Origin: an uncultured Alphaproteobacteria bacterium
GTDB taxonomy: Bacteria; Pseudomonadota; Alphaproteobacteria; Bin95
Direction of reading: 5' to 3'
Assembly: GCA_938084065.1 (NCBI GenBank)
Contig: CALKDI010000106.1
Span: 1 to 36,740, forward strand
Length of the DNA stretch: 36,740 nucleotides
Of the stretch, positions 17,359-26,211 are shown in pieces. The first letter of the stretch is position 1. Each line of letters opens with the position of its first letter. The notes beneath the pieces are model-generated. The model worked only from the letters and a program-made list of their open reading frames with translations. It had not been told where the DNA came from and did not search any database. Position numbers and translations under genes: made by a program.

Positions 17359-18678
17359 ATGCGAACCATCATGAGTAAAATTGCCTTAGCCCCGCTGGCC
17401 CTGTGCATGGCACTAACAGTGGGTTGCCTTACCCTATTCGCCATGAACACTGCTGCCTTGGCACAGGTTACGTTTAGCGTTGAAGGCAAGGGGGAAGGCA
17501 CGATCCGCATCGACTTATTGCTGAGCCCAGCTGCGGGTGTTGATCGTGGTGAGTTGCTGACGATGGGCCGTTTGGTGCAGCGAGACCTGCATTCCAGCGG
17601 TTTCTTCTCCCTGGCCATCCTGCCGCCCGGCGCATCGTCGTCCCAAAATGGTTGGCAGCAAACGGCAGACACAAGCACCTATCGCGTTGCGGTGACGGCG
17701 GAGGCCTCTGGCGCCGGCGGCCGGACCATCGGCGTCGACGTTGCACCCAGTGGCTCTTCCAGTCAGGGTCTGCGACGCAAATTTCAGGTATCCGAGAACG
17801 ATACGACCCTGATCGGGCACACGGTCAGTGACATTCTGTACGAATATTTTGTCGGTCGCGTCGGCTATTTCGCGACGAAGATTGCGTACGTTCGTCAGGT
17901 TAGCAAGGGTTCGCGGCAGCAGACGCAAATTGTTGCGGCCTATAGCGATGGCAGCGATCTGCGTGTTCTGGCTGAAAGCAGCGCGGAATTGGCCTCGCCG
18001 CATATTTCGGCTGATGGCAACACGCTTGTATACACCCGCTTCAGTGACAACCGCCCGCGCCTGTTCTTCCGCGATCTGCGCAGCAACCGCTCCGGCCCGA
18101 TTTTTCGCGATAAGGCGATCCGTTTCGGCCCGGATATCGCGCCGGATGGCAGTATTTTCTATACCAAAACTGTAAACGGCAACGCCGACATCTATCGCGC
18201 CCGTATTGGTTCCGCGCGAGAGACAAGGCTAACGCTAAGCCCATCGATTGAGACGGAATCCGCAGTCAGCCCGATTGGCGACAAGCTGGTCTATATCACA
18301 GATGCGCAGCGCGGTTTGAGATTGGTTATTCACGACTTGGCCAGCGGCTCAACCCGTATTCTGGGCAGTGGCGGCAACTACGGGTCCCCATCTTGGTCGC
18401 CGGATGGCAAAATGGTAGCCTTTACCAAGCAGGCGGGCGGCACGTTCAGCATCGGCTATCTTAATCTGGAAACAGGGGAGGAGCGTCTGGTCTCCACCTC
18501 CTATTTTGAGGAACACCCGACCTGGGCCAAGAACGGACGGGTCATTCTATTCGAACGGGGCGCACGGAATGGTCGTGGCAAAGGCAACTCGTTGTGGCAG
18601 GTTGATTTGGATAGCGGACGCCTTGCGCGCTTGCCGCTAAATACCTCGGCCTTTGACCCTGTATGGCTGTCGCAATAG
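17359..18678 (+). CDS. tolB: TolB-like periplasmic beta-propeller protein
   Basis: 439 residues with an N-terminal export signal (IALAPLALCMALTVGCLTLF ... NTAALAQ) and an alpha/beta domain (TIRIDLLLSP...VQRDLHSSGFFSL). A six-bladed beta propeller built of PD40-type repeats follows (SPHISADGNTLVYT, FGPDIAPDGSIFYTK, SPSWSPDGKMVAFT, HPTWAKNGRVILFE). It retains the TolB hallmark IAYVRQ at the propeller entry. Normally TolB binds the Pal lipoprotein, but no pal follows here. AGGAGAG eight bases before ATG 17359 supports that start. Similarity to standard TolB is modest, which suggests a diverged or second Tol locus. Confidence 0.85.
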   Translation: MRTIMSKIALAPLALCMALTVGCLTLFAMNTAALAQVTFSVEGKGEGTIRIDLLLSPAAGVDRGELLTMGRLVQRDLHSSGFFSLAILPPGASSSQNGWQQTADTSTYRVAVTAEASGAGGRTIGVDVAPSGSSSQGLRRKFQVSENDTTLIGHTVSDILYEYFVGRVGYFATKIAYVRQVSKGSRQQTQIVAAYSDGSDLRVLAESSAELASPHISADGNTLVYTRFSDNRPRLFFRDLRSNRSGPIFRDKAIRFGPDIAPDGSIFYTKTVNGNADIYRARIGSARETRLTLSPSIETESAVSPIGDKLVYITDAQRGLRLVIHDLASGSTRILGSGGNYGSPSWSPDGKMVAFTKQAGGTFSIGYLNLETGEERLVSTSYFEEHPTWAKNGRVILFERGARNGRGKGNSLWQVDLDSGRLARLPLNTSAFDPVWLSQ

Positions 18679-18681
18679 CCG

Positions 18682-19500
18682 ATGCGGATTGTCACTCTGT
18701 TACCCAGCGCTACCGATATGGTGGTTGCGTTAGGCGCGAGCGCGGACCTAGTCGGCGTCAGTCATAGCTGTGGGGCAAATTGGTCCCATCTGCCTGCGCT
18801 CACCAGCACGATAGTCGACACCAGCGCCAGCGCTGCTGCGATTGATGCACAGGTTAAGCAAGCTGCGGCACCGCTCTATCACCTGGATATCAAATTGCTG
18901 GAGGTGTTGGCACCGGACGTGATCGTCAGCCAGTCTCTGTGCGATGTGTGTGCGGTTGCGTCTGGCGATGTGGAGGCTGCGGTAGCAGGCCTGTCGTCCA
19001 GGCCCCTGCTGGTCAATTTGGCGCCGTTTCGCCTGGACGACGTCCCACAAGGCTTTGTCGATATTGGTGAGGCTATTGGCCGACCGACCGAAACTGCCGC
19101 ACTAGCGGATCGTTGGGCCACAAGCCTGGCGCAGTACCGGCAAGTGGCGAGCAAGCGCCTCAACCGGCCCCGGATCGCCTTCCTTGACTGGATCGATCCG
19201 CCGTTCGCCGCCGGCCATTGGATACCAGACATGCTGGATCTACTGGGTTGCGAAAGCGTGCTGGCACAACCCGGGGAGCCGTCGCACGAGGTTGATTGGG
19301 ATCGGGTGCGGACGGCTGCGCCCGATGCGATCTTCGCCGCTAGCTGCGGCCAGACAGCGGGCCGTGCTGAGGCCGATACGATACCGGCAGACCTGACTGT
19401 GACGCTGCTGGATGGCTATGAGCACTTCAGCCGCCCCAGCCCGGCATTGCTTGAAAGCTTTGCCGTTCTGGAGCAGGCATTGCACGCTAAAGGGCTTTAA
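18682..19500 (+). CDS. BtuF-like cobalamin-binding family protein
   Basis: 272 residues of the helical-backbone periplasmic-binding-protein class: MRIVTLLPSATDMVVALGAS, LIGVSHSC-like segment, LLEVLAPDVIVSQSLCDVCA, and a C-terminal lobe (FLDWIDPPFAAGHWIPDMLD, PDAIFAASCGQ). No signal peptide is visible, so it may be cytoplasmic. This is common for this ORF type, whose ligand is unproven. It begins 3 bases after tolB and therefore occupies the position expected for pal. Its product has no lipobox or OmpA-like domain. Confidence 0.8.
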   Translation: MRIVTLLPSATDMVVALGASADLVGVSHSCGANWSHLPALTSTIVDTSASAAAIDAQVKQAAAPLYHLDIKLLEVLAPDVIVSQSLCDVCAVASGDVEAAVAGLSSRPLLVNLAPFRLDDVPQGFVDIGEAIGRPTETAALADRWATSLAQYRQVASKRLNRPRIAFLDWIDPPFAAGHWIPDMLDLLGCESVLAQPGEPSHEVDWDRVRTAAPDAIFAASCGQTAGRAEADTIPADLTVTLLDGYEHFSRPSPALLESFAVLEQALHAKGL

Positions 19501-19509
19501 CCTTCAACT

Positions 19510-20175
19510 CTAGCCGACATGTTCGGCGAAGAATGCCAGGGTCCGGGCGCGGGCTTCGGCGGCGCAGTCAGCGTTGTAGTCGCCGCGATGATCACAGTTG
19601 AAACCATGGCCAGCCGGATAGACGAACACCTGTGCCTCTGGGTGGGCTTTGCGGATGGTCTCAACGTCGGCCATGGGGATGCCGTGGTCTTTCTCACCGA
19701 AATGCATCATCACTGGGTTCTGAGGCTTTTCGTCTTTGAACATCGCGATTTGGCCGCCGTAATAGCAAGAACTGGCCGCAACGCCGATGCGTGTTGCCAC
19801 TAGCCAGCAACAGGAACCGCCATAGCAATAACCGACGGAGCCGATCTTGCCATAGGGCTTCAAGGCATCAAAAGTCGCCTGCATATCCTTGACTGAGTCA
19901 TCCCATGCAACCGCCGCACGGGTGTCACGACCGCGGGCAATATCGTCTGGCGTGTAGCCTACATCGAAATTCTTTTCCGCCCGGTCGAACAGTGCCGGCG
20001 CCATCACGGCATAGCCCTCTGCGGCATAGCTGTCGGCAACCTCTTTCATGTGACTGTTCACGCCAAAAATCTCCTGAATGACCAGGATTGCGCCTTTTGG
20101 CGTGCCGGACGGCATGGCCTTGTAAACATCGAAGGTGTGGCCGTCAGCAGCGGTCAGTTGGATTGTTTCGCCCAT
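19510..20175 (-). CDS. dienelactone hydrolase family protein
   Basis: 221 residues. The DLH triad is Cys117 (GYCYGG), Asp163 (GEKDHGIP) and His190 (AGHGFNCDHRGDY), together with the LVIQEIFGVNSHMKEVADSY oxyanion region. Such enzymes hydrolyse dienelactone in chlorocatechol or related pathways, but most genomic homologues have unknown substrates. The start at ATG 20175 is supported by GAGGAGACGATCCG directly before it. The longer open frame to 20322 has no conserved sequence. It converges with the BtuF-like gene, nine bases apart. Confidence 0.9.
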   Translation of the reverse strand: MGETIQLTAADGHTFDVYKAMPSGTPKGAILVIQEIFGVNSHMKEVADSYAAEGYAVMAPALFDRAEKNFDVGYTPDDIARGRDTRAAVAWDDSVKDMQATFDALKPYGKIGSVGYCYGGSCCWLVATRIGVAASSCYYGGQIAMFKDEKPQNPVMMHFGEKDHGIPMADVETIRKAHPEAQVFVYPAGHGFNCDHRGDYNADCAAEARARTLAFFAEHVG

Positions 20176-20270
20176 CGGATCGTCTCCTCGCAAAGGAATT
20201 TGAAGGGCGCAGTCTACGCGTCTGCATCCGGCGCGCAACCAGGATGACCAGGCCCACCCGCAGATGGGCG

Positions 20271-21746
20271 CTATCTGGCTGATGCGACGATGATGCAATC
20301 CGTGCGGCGGTCTTTCAACCACTGGCAGGTTTTGGCTGCTGCCGCATGCGTGTCGAACCCGAACAGGCGTGCGCGGAAATAGGTGCCATGTTTGGCGTCG
20401 TTGTATTGGGCGACGATCGGGTTCGGCTCACCCAATTGGTTTGGCAGGCCTTTGATCACCTTGGCCAAACGCTTAGATGCCTCGCCCTTGCTGCGGAACG
20501 CGCCAATTTGAACGCCAAACCCGCCAGGCGCGCTCGACTGCACAACACCTGTCCGAGCCCGTGCTATGGCTGGCCGGCGTGGGGGAAGGGTGATGGACGA
20601 TAATGTTGTTGACGGTAGAGCGCGAGGCACCGGAACAACAGACATCAGTCGCGTATCGCGTTGAGCGGTGAGGTGTGTAGGGGGGCTGGGCAGAGGGGAG
20701 AAGCTGGCGACCAAACGCTCAACCGTGGCCTCACGCTTAGGATTGATGCGGGGGATAGGTGCCGCGGGTGCGACTGAAACCGCGGCGGAAAGAACCGGTT
20801 TGGTGCGTTGTCGATGCAGCCGCGGCCTTGGGACCGGCGGTGGCGCCTTCAGGCGAACGGGCAATCGTGTGGTGATATGCTTGCGATTGGGATCGTCCAG
20901 GCGTTCGAATGCCAAGTCTAGCGCCGCTTTCATGATTTTGCTGCGTTGCCGGGTCGAATCCCCGCCCAAGACGACGGCCACGACCCGTCGCTGATCACGC
21001 TTGACGGACGCTGCCAGGTTGAAGCCGGCTTTGTAAATATAACCGGTCTTCAGCCCATCCATGCCGGAATATGATTTTAGCATGGGGTTGTGATTGTTGT
21101 AGACGCGTTTTCCAAAGCGGAATTTTTTCTGACCGAAATACCGATAGTATTGCGGGTAATCCCGGATCAGTGCGACCGCCAGTATCGCCATATCTCTGGC
21201 CGTTGTGACCTGCTGTGAGTGATGCAGACCGGAGGCATTGCGGAAATTGGTGCGGCGCATCCCTAGCTTACGTGCGGTCTTGGTCATGAGGTTGGCAAAT
21301 TTGCCCTCGGTCCGACCCAAATGCTCCGCCACCGCCATGGCAATATCGTTGGCGGATTTTATTGCCAATGCCGGAATAGCATCCCGCACGGCAATGCGAC
21401 CGCCCGGGCCCAAGCCCAGTTTGGATGGTGGTTGTCTGGCGGCCCGGCGTGACAGTTTGATGCGGGTGTTCATTGTAACTTTGCCGCGATCCAACGCATC
21501 GAACAGAAGGTAAAGCGTCATCATTTTGGTGAGTGATGCTGGATGCCAAGACGTTTGACTGCGGACGGCGGTTAACACATCCCCGGTTTGCGCATCGACC
21601 GCGATTCTGGTGTCGCTGCGGGGGATCGCTTGCGCTGGCCTGCCGAGAGCTAGAAAAGACAGGATCAAAACGGCGGTCATCGCAGTGATTTGCCGCACTG
21701 TTACTCGCCAGATAGGTCTATTGATCAGTTGTCTTCGGGTCATTGA
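20271..21746 (-). CDS. D-alanyl-D-alanine carboxypeptidase with SPOR domain
   Basis: A penicillin-binding protein of the DacA type that trims peptidoglycan pentapeptides. From ATG 21746 the 491-residue protein has an export signal (QITAMTAVLILSFLALGRPA then QA). The active-site SxxK is SLTK (near residue 72), SxN is SAN, and KTG lies in DGLKTGYIYKAG. A basic Pro-rich linker leads to a C-terminal SPOR domain (GFGVQIGAFRSKGEASKRLA ... GTYFRARLFGF). SPOR binds denuded glycan at division sites. The frame reaches 21857, but the segment before MTRRQ has no signal-like features. The promoter region holds two GANTC sites and a CtrA half-site. Confidence 0.92.
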   Translation of the reverse strand, partial: SMTRRQLINRPIWRVTVRQITAMTAVLILSFLALGRPAQAIPRSDTRIAVDAQTGDVLTAVRSQTSWHPASLTKMMTLYLLFDALDRGKVTMNTRIKLSRRAARQPPSKLGLGPGGRIAVRDAIPALAIKSANDIAMAVAEHLGRTEGKFANLMTKTARKLGMRRTNFRNASGLHHSQQVTTARDMAILAVALIRDYPQYYRYFGQKKFRFGKRVYNNHNPMLKSYSGMDGLKTGYIYKAGFNLAASVKRDQRRVVAVVLGGDSTRQRSKIMKAALDLAFERLDDPNRKHITTRLPVRLKAPPPVPRPRLHRQRTKPVLSAAVSVAPAAPIPRINPKREATVERLVASFSPLPSPPTHLTAQRDTRLMSVVPVPRALPSTTLSSITLPPRRPAIARARTGVVQSSAPGGFGVQIGAFRSKGEASKRLAKVIKGLPNQLGEPNPIVAQYNDAKHGTYFRARLFGFDTHAAAAKTCQWLKDRRTDCIIVASAR

Positions 21747-21760
21747 TGCATCTACGTCAT

Positions 21761-21802
21761 GATTCGGACATTTTTGTCCAGCGATTCGGTTGAAATGGTT
21801 AA
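21761..21802 (-). promoter_or_regulatory. candidate cell-cycle control region upstream of the carboxypeptidase gene
   Basis: GATTC (GANTC) sites lie at 21761-21765 and 21783-21787. TTAACCAT, a perfect CtrA half-site on the minus strand, occupies 21795-21802. The second TTAA half is missing at the required spacing. This is suggestive only. Confidence 0.3.
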
Positions 21803-21871
21803 CGCCCAAGATAGGGCTGAGATCGAACACGAGTAGGGCGTCGCAGGAGGCGATCAAGCGGGCGGCGTTTT

Positions 21872-21892
21872 AAATGGTGCACTGCACCATTT
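21872..21892. promoter_or_regulatory. palindromic operator, probable PhaR site, upstream of phasin
   Basis: AAATGGTGC-ACT-GCACCATTT is a perfect 9-base inverted repeat containing TGCACTGCA. It ends six bases before the -35 element of the phasin promoter. PhaR repressors of alphaproteobacterial phasin genes bind TGC...GCA-rich palindromes. The run of T after it makes it look like a terminator on the plus strand, but no plus-strand gene precedes it, so an operator is the better reading. Confidence 0.5.
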
Positions 21893-21897
21893 TTTTC

Positions 21898-21926
21898 TTG
21901 CAACGCACCCGGACACAACCTAGATA
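21898..21926 (+). promoter_or_regulatory. sigma-70-type promoter of the phasin gene
   Basis: TTGCAA at 21898-21903 and TAGATA at 21921-21926 are separated by exactly 17 bases. The predicted start of transcription is near 21933, giving a leader of about 90 bases before the phasin ATG. Confidence 0.5.
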
Positions 21927-22024
21927 CTGGTCGTAGCAACACAGACGGCTGGCCAATCCGGCGCCGGACGTCCCAATTTGCGGCTGTAAAACGCCGCTTC
22001 GGTCTTCGAGAAGGATCCTCACCG

Positions 22025-22456
22025 ATGAATGACACAATGCAAAAGACCATGACGACCGCCGCAAACGAAGCCAAAGCCCAGTTTGAGTCCGCGACCAAGA
22101 TGTTTGAGTCGATGATGACCAACGAGGGTGCCCAAAAGGCCGCCGAGCAGGGCGCCGAGAACCTCCGCGCCGCTTCCGAGAGCGTGCAGGCGCTGATGGG
22201 CGATATGGAGCAGATCACGACTGGCTTGGCCCAGCATTTTGCTAAGACCATGACCCATGCTTTTGAGACCCAGGCGAAAATGTTGACCGCCGGTGGTTGG
22301 CAGCAGGCTGCTGAGCTCCAATATGCGTATCTGAACGAGAGCATGGACACCAGCTTCTCTGAGGTATCTCGCCTCGCTGATCGCAGCACTGCAATGCTGA
22401 CCAAGGCAACGCAGCCACTGCAAGCCCGCTTCGATACCATGACTAAGGCCGCCTAA
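22025..22456 (+). CDS. phasin family protein
   Basis: A 143-residue, Ala/Gln/Met-rich helical protein with no signal peptide. The phasin core (FESATKMFESMMTNEGAQKA ... GWQQAAELQYAYLNESMD) coats polyhydroxyalkanoate granules and limits their coalescence. GAGAAGGATCC precedes ATG 22025. It has its own promoter, a likely PhaR operator upstream, and a strong terminator downstream, so it forms a monocistronic unit. Confidence 0.88.
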   Translation: MNDTMQKTMTTAANEAKAQFESATKMFESMMTNEGAQKAAEQGAENLRAASESVQALMGDMEQITTGLAQHFAKTMTHAFETQAKMLTAGGWQQAAELQYAYLNESMDTSFSEVSRLADRSTAMLTKATQPLQARFDTMTKAA

Positions 22457-22480
22457 GCCTTACGTCACAATCGAACTGGC

Positions 22481-22498
22481 ACCGCGCTTCGGCGCGGT
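22481..22498 (+). other. GC-rich hairpin after phasin
   Basis: ACCGCGC-TTCG-GCGCGGT, a 7-base stem closed by a stable UUCG tetraloop. It lies between the phasin stop and the terminator and probably protects the mRNA 3' end or assists termination. Confidence 0.5.
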
Positions 22499-22502
22499 CA
22501 GC

Positions 22503-22533
22503 AAGGCGGCAGTGTTTCACTGCCGCCTTTTTT
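22503..22533 (+). terminator. rho-independent terminator of phasin
   Basis: AAGGCGGCAGTG-TTT-CACTGCCGCCTT forms a perfect 12-base stem, followed by TTTT. It is a strong intrinsic terminator 47 bases after the phasin stop codon. Confidence 0.85.
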
Positions 22534-22700
22534 CGTCCTGTGATCCGCTGTAATCCGGCGGTGTGCGACGCTGGGTGAAACGGAAAGGTAAGGTATAGGC
22601 AGAAAATTTGGCGTATGCTCAACGGAACCTGTTGACCGCACCCAACGTGCCGACGCAACATTATCAGCAGCACAACGCTATGAGGAGAACGGCGCAGACC

Positions 22701-23027
22701 ATGAGCGAAGACAACCACAATGACGACGGTGACACGTCGACCGGCGTCGTGGTCAAGACCCGGCCCAAGGTCAAAAAGCCGTCGATGTACAAAGTGCTGA
22801 TGCTGAATGACGACTACACGCCGATGGAGTTTGTTGTTCTGGTGTTAGAACAGCATTTTCACAAAACCCGCGCTGAGGCGACGGAGGTCATGTTGCACGT
22901 TCACCGCCGCGGCGTCGGGATTTGTGGTGTCTATACATATGAGGTAGCCGAAACAAAAATCGCCCAAGTGGTCGATTTTGCACGCAAACACGATCACCCG
23001 TTGCAGCTCACGCTTGAAAAGGATTAG
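22701..23027 (+). CDS. clpS: ClpS adaptor
   Basis: ClpS delivers N-degron substrates to ClpAP. From ATG 22701 it is 108 residues. A flexible acidic N-terminus ([11 protein letters not shown]) leads to the folded core with the ClpA-contact and N-degron pocket residues: [40 protein letters not shown], and the terminal [17 protein letters not shown] at 22682-22687 favours this start, though the spacing (13 bases) is long. The frame extends to 22608 with in-frame ATGs at 22680 and 22608 that lack ribosome-binding sites. It sits four bases before clpA. Confidence 0.93.
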   Translation: MSEDNHNDDGDTSTGVVVKTRPKVKKPSMYKVLMLNDDYTPMEFVVLVLEQHFHKTRAEATEVMLHVHRRGVGICGVYTYEVAETKIAQVVDFARKHDHPLQLTLEKD

Positions 23028-23031
23028 GCGC

Positions 23032-25413
23032 TTGCTCTCTCCAGATCTCGAGAAGACCCTCCACCGCGCCCTTGCCCATGCTCGCGAACATCAACACGAA
23101 TTCGCGACCTTGGAGCACTTGTTGCTGGCGCTGATCGAAGACGAAGACGCTATTGGCGTGATGAACGCGTGTGGCGTTAAGATTGAGGTCCTGCTCAAAA
23201 CGCTGACCGAATACGTGGAAAACGACCTGACGGCCCTGGTGACCCCGGTGCCAGAAGAGCCAAAGCCTACGGCAGGGTTCCAGCGGGTTTTGCAGCGGGC
23301 CGCCATCCATGTGCAATCGTCTGGTCGTGACCAAGTCTCCGGTGCGAACGTGCTGGTTGCATTGTTCAGCGAGCGAGAGAGCCACGCGGTTTATTTCTTG
23401 CAGGCGCACGATATGTCGCGCCTGGATGCGGTCAACTTTATCTCGCACGGTATTGCCAAATCGCCGGGCAAGACGGAACGACGCAATGTGCGCGGTACGC
23501 CGGATGCCAATATCCAGCCGCAGAACAATGGCGAGCCGAATCGCAGCCGCCGCGGCAAACGCGGCGAGCAAGAGCGGGAACGGGGCGAAAAGGAAGAGAA
23601 TGCCGGCGCACTGGAGAGCTATTGCGTCAACCTTAACGAAAAAGCCAAGTCCGGCAAAATCGATCCGCTGATTGGCCGTGAGGCGGAGGTTGAGCGGACC
23701 ATCCAAATTCTCTGTCGCCGCACCAAGAATAACCCGCTCTATGTTGGCGATCCCGGCGTTGGCAAAACCGCTATCGCCGAGGGCCTCGCCCGCAAGATCG
23801 TGCAGGAAGAGGTGCCGGAGGTGCTGAACGGTTGCGTCATTTGGTCGCTGGATATGGGCTCGCTGCTGGCCGGCACCCGCTATCGCGGTGACTTTGAGGA
23901 GCGGCTCAAGGCCATATTGAACGAGCTGGAGGCCTTGGATGGTACGGGCATCCTGTTCATCGACGAAATCCACACGGTCATTGGCGCCGGTGCAACCTCC
24001 GGCGGGTCAATGGATGCATCCAACCTGCTGAAGCCGGCACTGGCCAGCGGCACGCTACGCTGCATCGGATCGACCACCTACAAGGAATACCGCACCTATT
24101 TTGAAAAGGATCGGGCGCTGGTGCGCCGGTTCCAGAAGATCGATGTGCATGAGCCAAGCCTGGCCGATACAGTGAAGATCATGATGGGCCTGAAGCCTTA
24201 TTATGAGGAGCACCACAAGGTCCGCTACACCGTCGATGCGATCAAAACCGCGGTGGAGCTGTCTGCGCGCTATATCAACGACCGCAAACTGCCAGACAAG
24301 GCCATCGATGTGATCGACGAGGTTGGCGCGGCACAGATGCTGGTGGCGCCTTCCAAGCGCAAAAAGACCATTGGCGTGCGCGATGTGGAGGCCGTCGTGG
24401 CCAAAATCGCTCGCATTCCGCCCAAGCAGGTTAGCCGCGACGACCGCGAGTCTCTGCGCAGCCTTGGTGACGAGCTGAAGGCCGTGGTCTTTGGCCAGGA
24501 CGATGCGCTCGACGCGTTGGCTAGCGCCGTCAAACTGTCTCGTGCAGGCCTGCGGGCGCAGGAGAAGCCGATCGGCTCCTACCTGTTCAGCGGCCCAACC
24601 GGCGTCGGCAAGACCGAGGCTGCGCGCCAGCTCGCCAATTGCCTGGGTATTGAGCTAGTGCGGTTCGACATGTCGGAATACATGGAGCGCCACTCGGTAA
24701 GCCGCCTGATCGGCGCGCCGCCGGGCTATGTCGGCTTTGACCAAGGTGGCATGCTGACCGATGCCGTCGACAAAAACCCGCATATCGTGCTGTTGCTGGA
24801 TGAGATCGAGAAGGCGCATCCGGATGTCTACAACATCCTGTTGCAGATTATGGACCACGGCAAACTGACCGATCACAACGGCAAGAGCGTTGATTTCCGC
24901 AACGTCATCCTGATCATGACTACCAATGCTGGTGCCGCGGATCTGGCGAAATCCGCCATGGGTTTCGGCCCGGTTACGCGCGATGGCGAGGATCAAGAAG
25001 CGATCAACCGGATGTTCTCACCGGAATTCCGCAATCGCCTGGATGCTATCGTGCCCTTCGGCAATCTGCCGCCGCAGGTCGTGGGCCGTGTCGTCGACAA
25101 GTTCGTGCTGGAGCTGGAGGCGCAGCTGGCCGACCGCAACGTCACCATCGAACTGTCGGAGGCCGCGCGCAGCTGGCTGGCGAAGAAGGGCTACAGCCCG
25201 GATTACGGCGCCCGTCCGTTGGCACGCGTCATTCAGGAGCATATAAAGAAGCCGCTGGCGGAAGAATTGCTGTTCGGTAAGCTTGCGAAAGGCGGCGTCG
25301 TCCGGATCGATGTCAACGATACGAATGAGTTGATCTTCACCTATCCGGAAGACGATGACGGACTGGATGACCCAGCCAACGGCGACAAAGCGACGGAGGA
25401 ACCCGCCGCCTGA
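23032..25413 (+). CDS. clpA: ClpA, ATP-dependent Clp protease ATP-binding subunit
   Basis: A two-ring AAA+ unfoldase that feeds ClpP. The family N-terminus [20 protein letters not shown] is preceded by TTG at 23032, which follows AAGGA by nine bases, so I start the 793-residue protein there and not at the ATG at 22978. The Clp-N repeat domain (1-145) is followed by a charged linker ([18 protein letters not shown]). D1 has Walker A GDPGVGKT (~240) and LFIDEIHT. D2 has Walker A GPTGVGKT (~521) and [13 protein letters not shown]. No ClpB-type long middle coiled coil is present. MGFGP in D2 corresponds to the ClpP-docking loop. The acidic C-tail is short. Confidence 0.95.
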   Translation: MLSPDLEKTLHRALAHAREHQHEFATLEHLLLALIEDEDAIGVMNACGVKIEVLLKTLTEYVENDLTALVTPVPEEPKPTAGFQRVLQRAAIHVQSSGRDQVSGANVLVALFSERESHAVYFLQAHDMSRLDAVNFISHGIAKSPGKTERRNVRGTPDANIQPQNNGEPNRSRRGKRGEQERERGEKEENAGALESYCVNLNEKAKSGKIDPLIGREAEVERTIQILCRRTKNNPLYVGDPGVGKTAIAEGLARKIVQEEVPEVLNGCVIWSLDMGSLLAGTRYRGDFEERLKAILNELEALDGTGILFIDEIHTVIGAGATSGGSMDASNLLKPALASGTLRCIGSTTYKEYRTYFEKDRALVRRFQKIDVHEPSLADTVKIMMGLKPYYEEHHKVRYTVDAIKTAVELSARYINDRKLPDKAIDVIDEVGAAQMLVAPSKRKKTIGVRDVEAVVAKIARIPPKQVSRDDRESLRSLGDELKAVVFGQDDALDALASAVKLSRAGLRAQEKPIGSYLFSGPTGVGKTEAARQLANCLGIELVRFDMSEYMERHSVSRLIGAPPGYVGFDQGGMLTDAVDKNPHIVLLLDEIEKAHPDVYNILLQIMDHGKLTDHNGKSVDFRNVILIMTTNAGAADLAKSAMGFGPVTRDGEDQEAINRMFSPEFRNRLDAIVPFGNLPPQVVGRVVDKFVLELEAQLADRNVTIELSEAARSWLAKKGYSPDYGARPLARVIQEHIKKPLAEELLFGKLAKGGVVRIDVNDTNELIFTYPEDDDGLDDPANGDKATEEPAA

Positions 25414-25497
25414 TCCAGGCTGCGACACTTCCACACGTGGAATGGCGGCTGGCCGAGTTCATATTGCAATGCAGCATAAATGAACGGAGCCACCGCA

Positions 25498-26109
25498 ATG
25501 ACCTATCGTGCAACGCAGTTTGACCTGGGGCCAGACAGCCTGACCAAGTTCGGCGAGGATATGACCCGCCGTATGCAAGACACAATGGTCGATGCCCAGG
25601 AGACTCTGAGCAAAACCCTCAGCAAAACTATGGAAAGCGGAAATCCTATGGATGTCTGGTCGCTGCAGGCGGCCTTTGGCATGCGCACAGCGCAGCGCTG
25701 GATGGATTTATCAGGCTTTGGTGTTGGCTCTGATGTGCCGTCACCCCAACCGGAATCCACGCCTTCAGCTGCCGCACCTTCGCCGGCTTCTCCAGCGGCA
25801 GAACCTGAGTGTACAGCGGAACCTGATATCGCAGCCGATCCGGTGGCGATTGTGGACGATGAGGTTGCCGTCGTGCCAGCAGTGTCAGACGAAATTGCTG
25901 CGCCTGCGAAGGATGATTTGCAGCGAATTCGTGGCATCGGGCCGGCTATTGCGGCAAAGCTCGAACTACAGGGCATCACCGATTTCGCACAGCTGGCAAG
26001 GCTTACAACCGATGAGGTTGCTGCGATTGACGCTGCCATGAACCTCAAAGGCCGCATTGAGCGGGATGAGTGGGTCGCTCAAGCCGCTGCGCTGGCAGCG
26101 AAGGCGTAG
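25498..26109 (+). CDS. phasin-like protein with C-terminal helix-hairpin-helix domain
   Basis: 203 residues. The N-terminal third (FDLGPDSLTKFGEDMTRRMQ ... VWSLQAAFGMRTAQRWMDLS) has phasin-like amphipathic helices. A low-complexity Ala/Pro/Ser and then Val/Asp-rich linker follows (about 80-140). The C-terminal domain (DLQRIRGIGPAIAAKLELQG, ITDFAQLARLTTDEVAAID, ending LKGRIERDEWVAQAA) is a helix-hairpin-helix fold of the kind seen at the C-terminus of some alphaproteobacterial PHA or ribosomal proteins. HhH domains usually bind DNA, so it could link granules to the nucleoid. GGAG at 25485-25488 supports ATG 25498 over 25480. Confidence 0.75.
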   Translation: MTYRATQFDLGPDSLTKFGEDMTRRMQDTMVDAQETLSKTLSKTMESGNPMDVWSLQAAFGMRTAQRWMDLSGFGVGSDVPSPQPESTPSAAAPSPASPAAEPECTAEPDIAADPVAIVDDEVAVVPAVSDEIAAPAKDDLQRIRGIGPAIAAKLELQGITDFAQLARLTTDEVAAIDAAMNLKGRIERDEWVAQAAALAAKA

Positions 26110-26166
26110 GACCGCCCGCCTTCAAGAATTGTCCGGAGATCGCGCAATTCAAACAGGATAATATTC

Positions 26167-26197
26167 AACAGGCCCCGGAATAAATCCGGGGCCTGTT
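26167..26197. terminator. bidirectional terminator between convergent genes
   Basis: AACAGGCCCCGGA and TCCGGGGCCTGTT form a perfect 13-base stem around ATAAA. The hairpin lies between the convergent HhH-phasin and indolepyruvate oxidoreductase genes, 58 and 15 bases from their stop codons. The T-tracts are short on both sides. Confidence 0.75.
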
Positions 26198-26211
26198 GTC
26201 GTTTCTAGACC

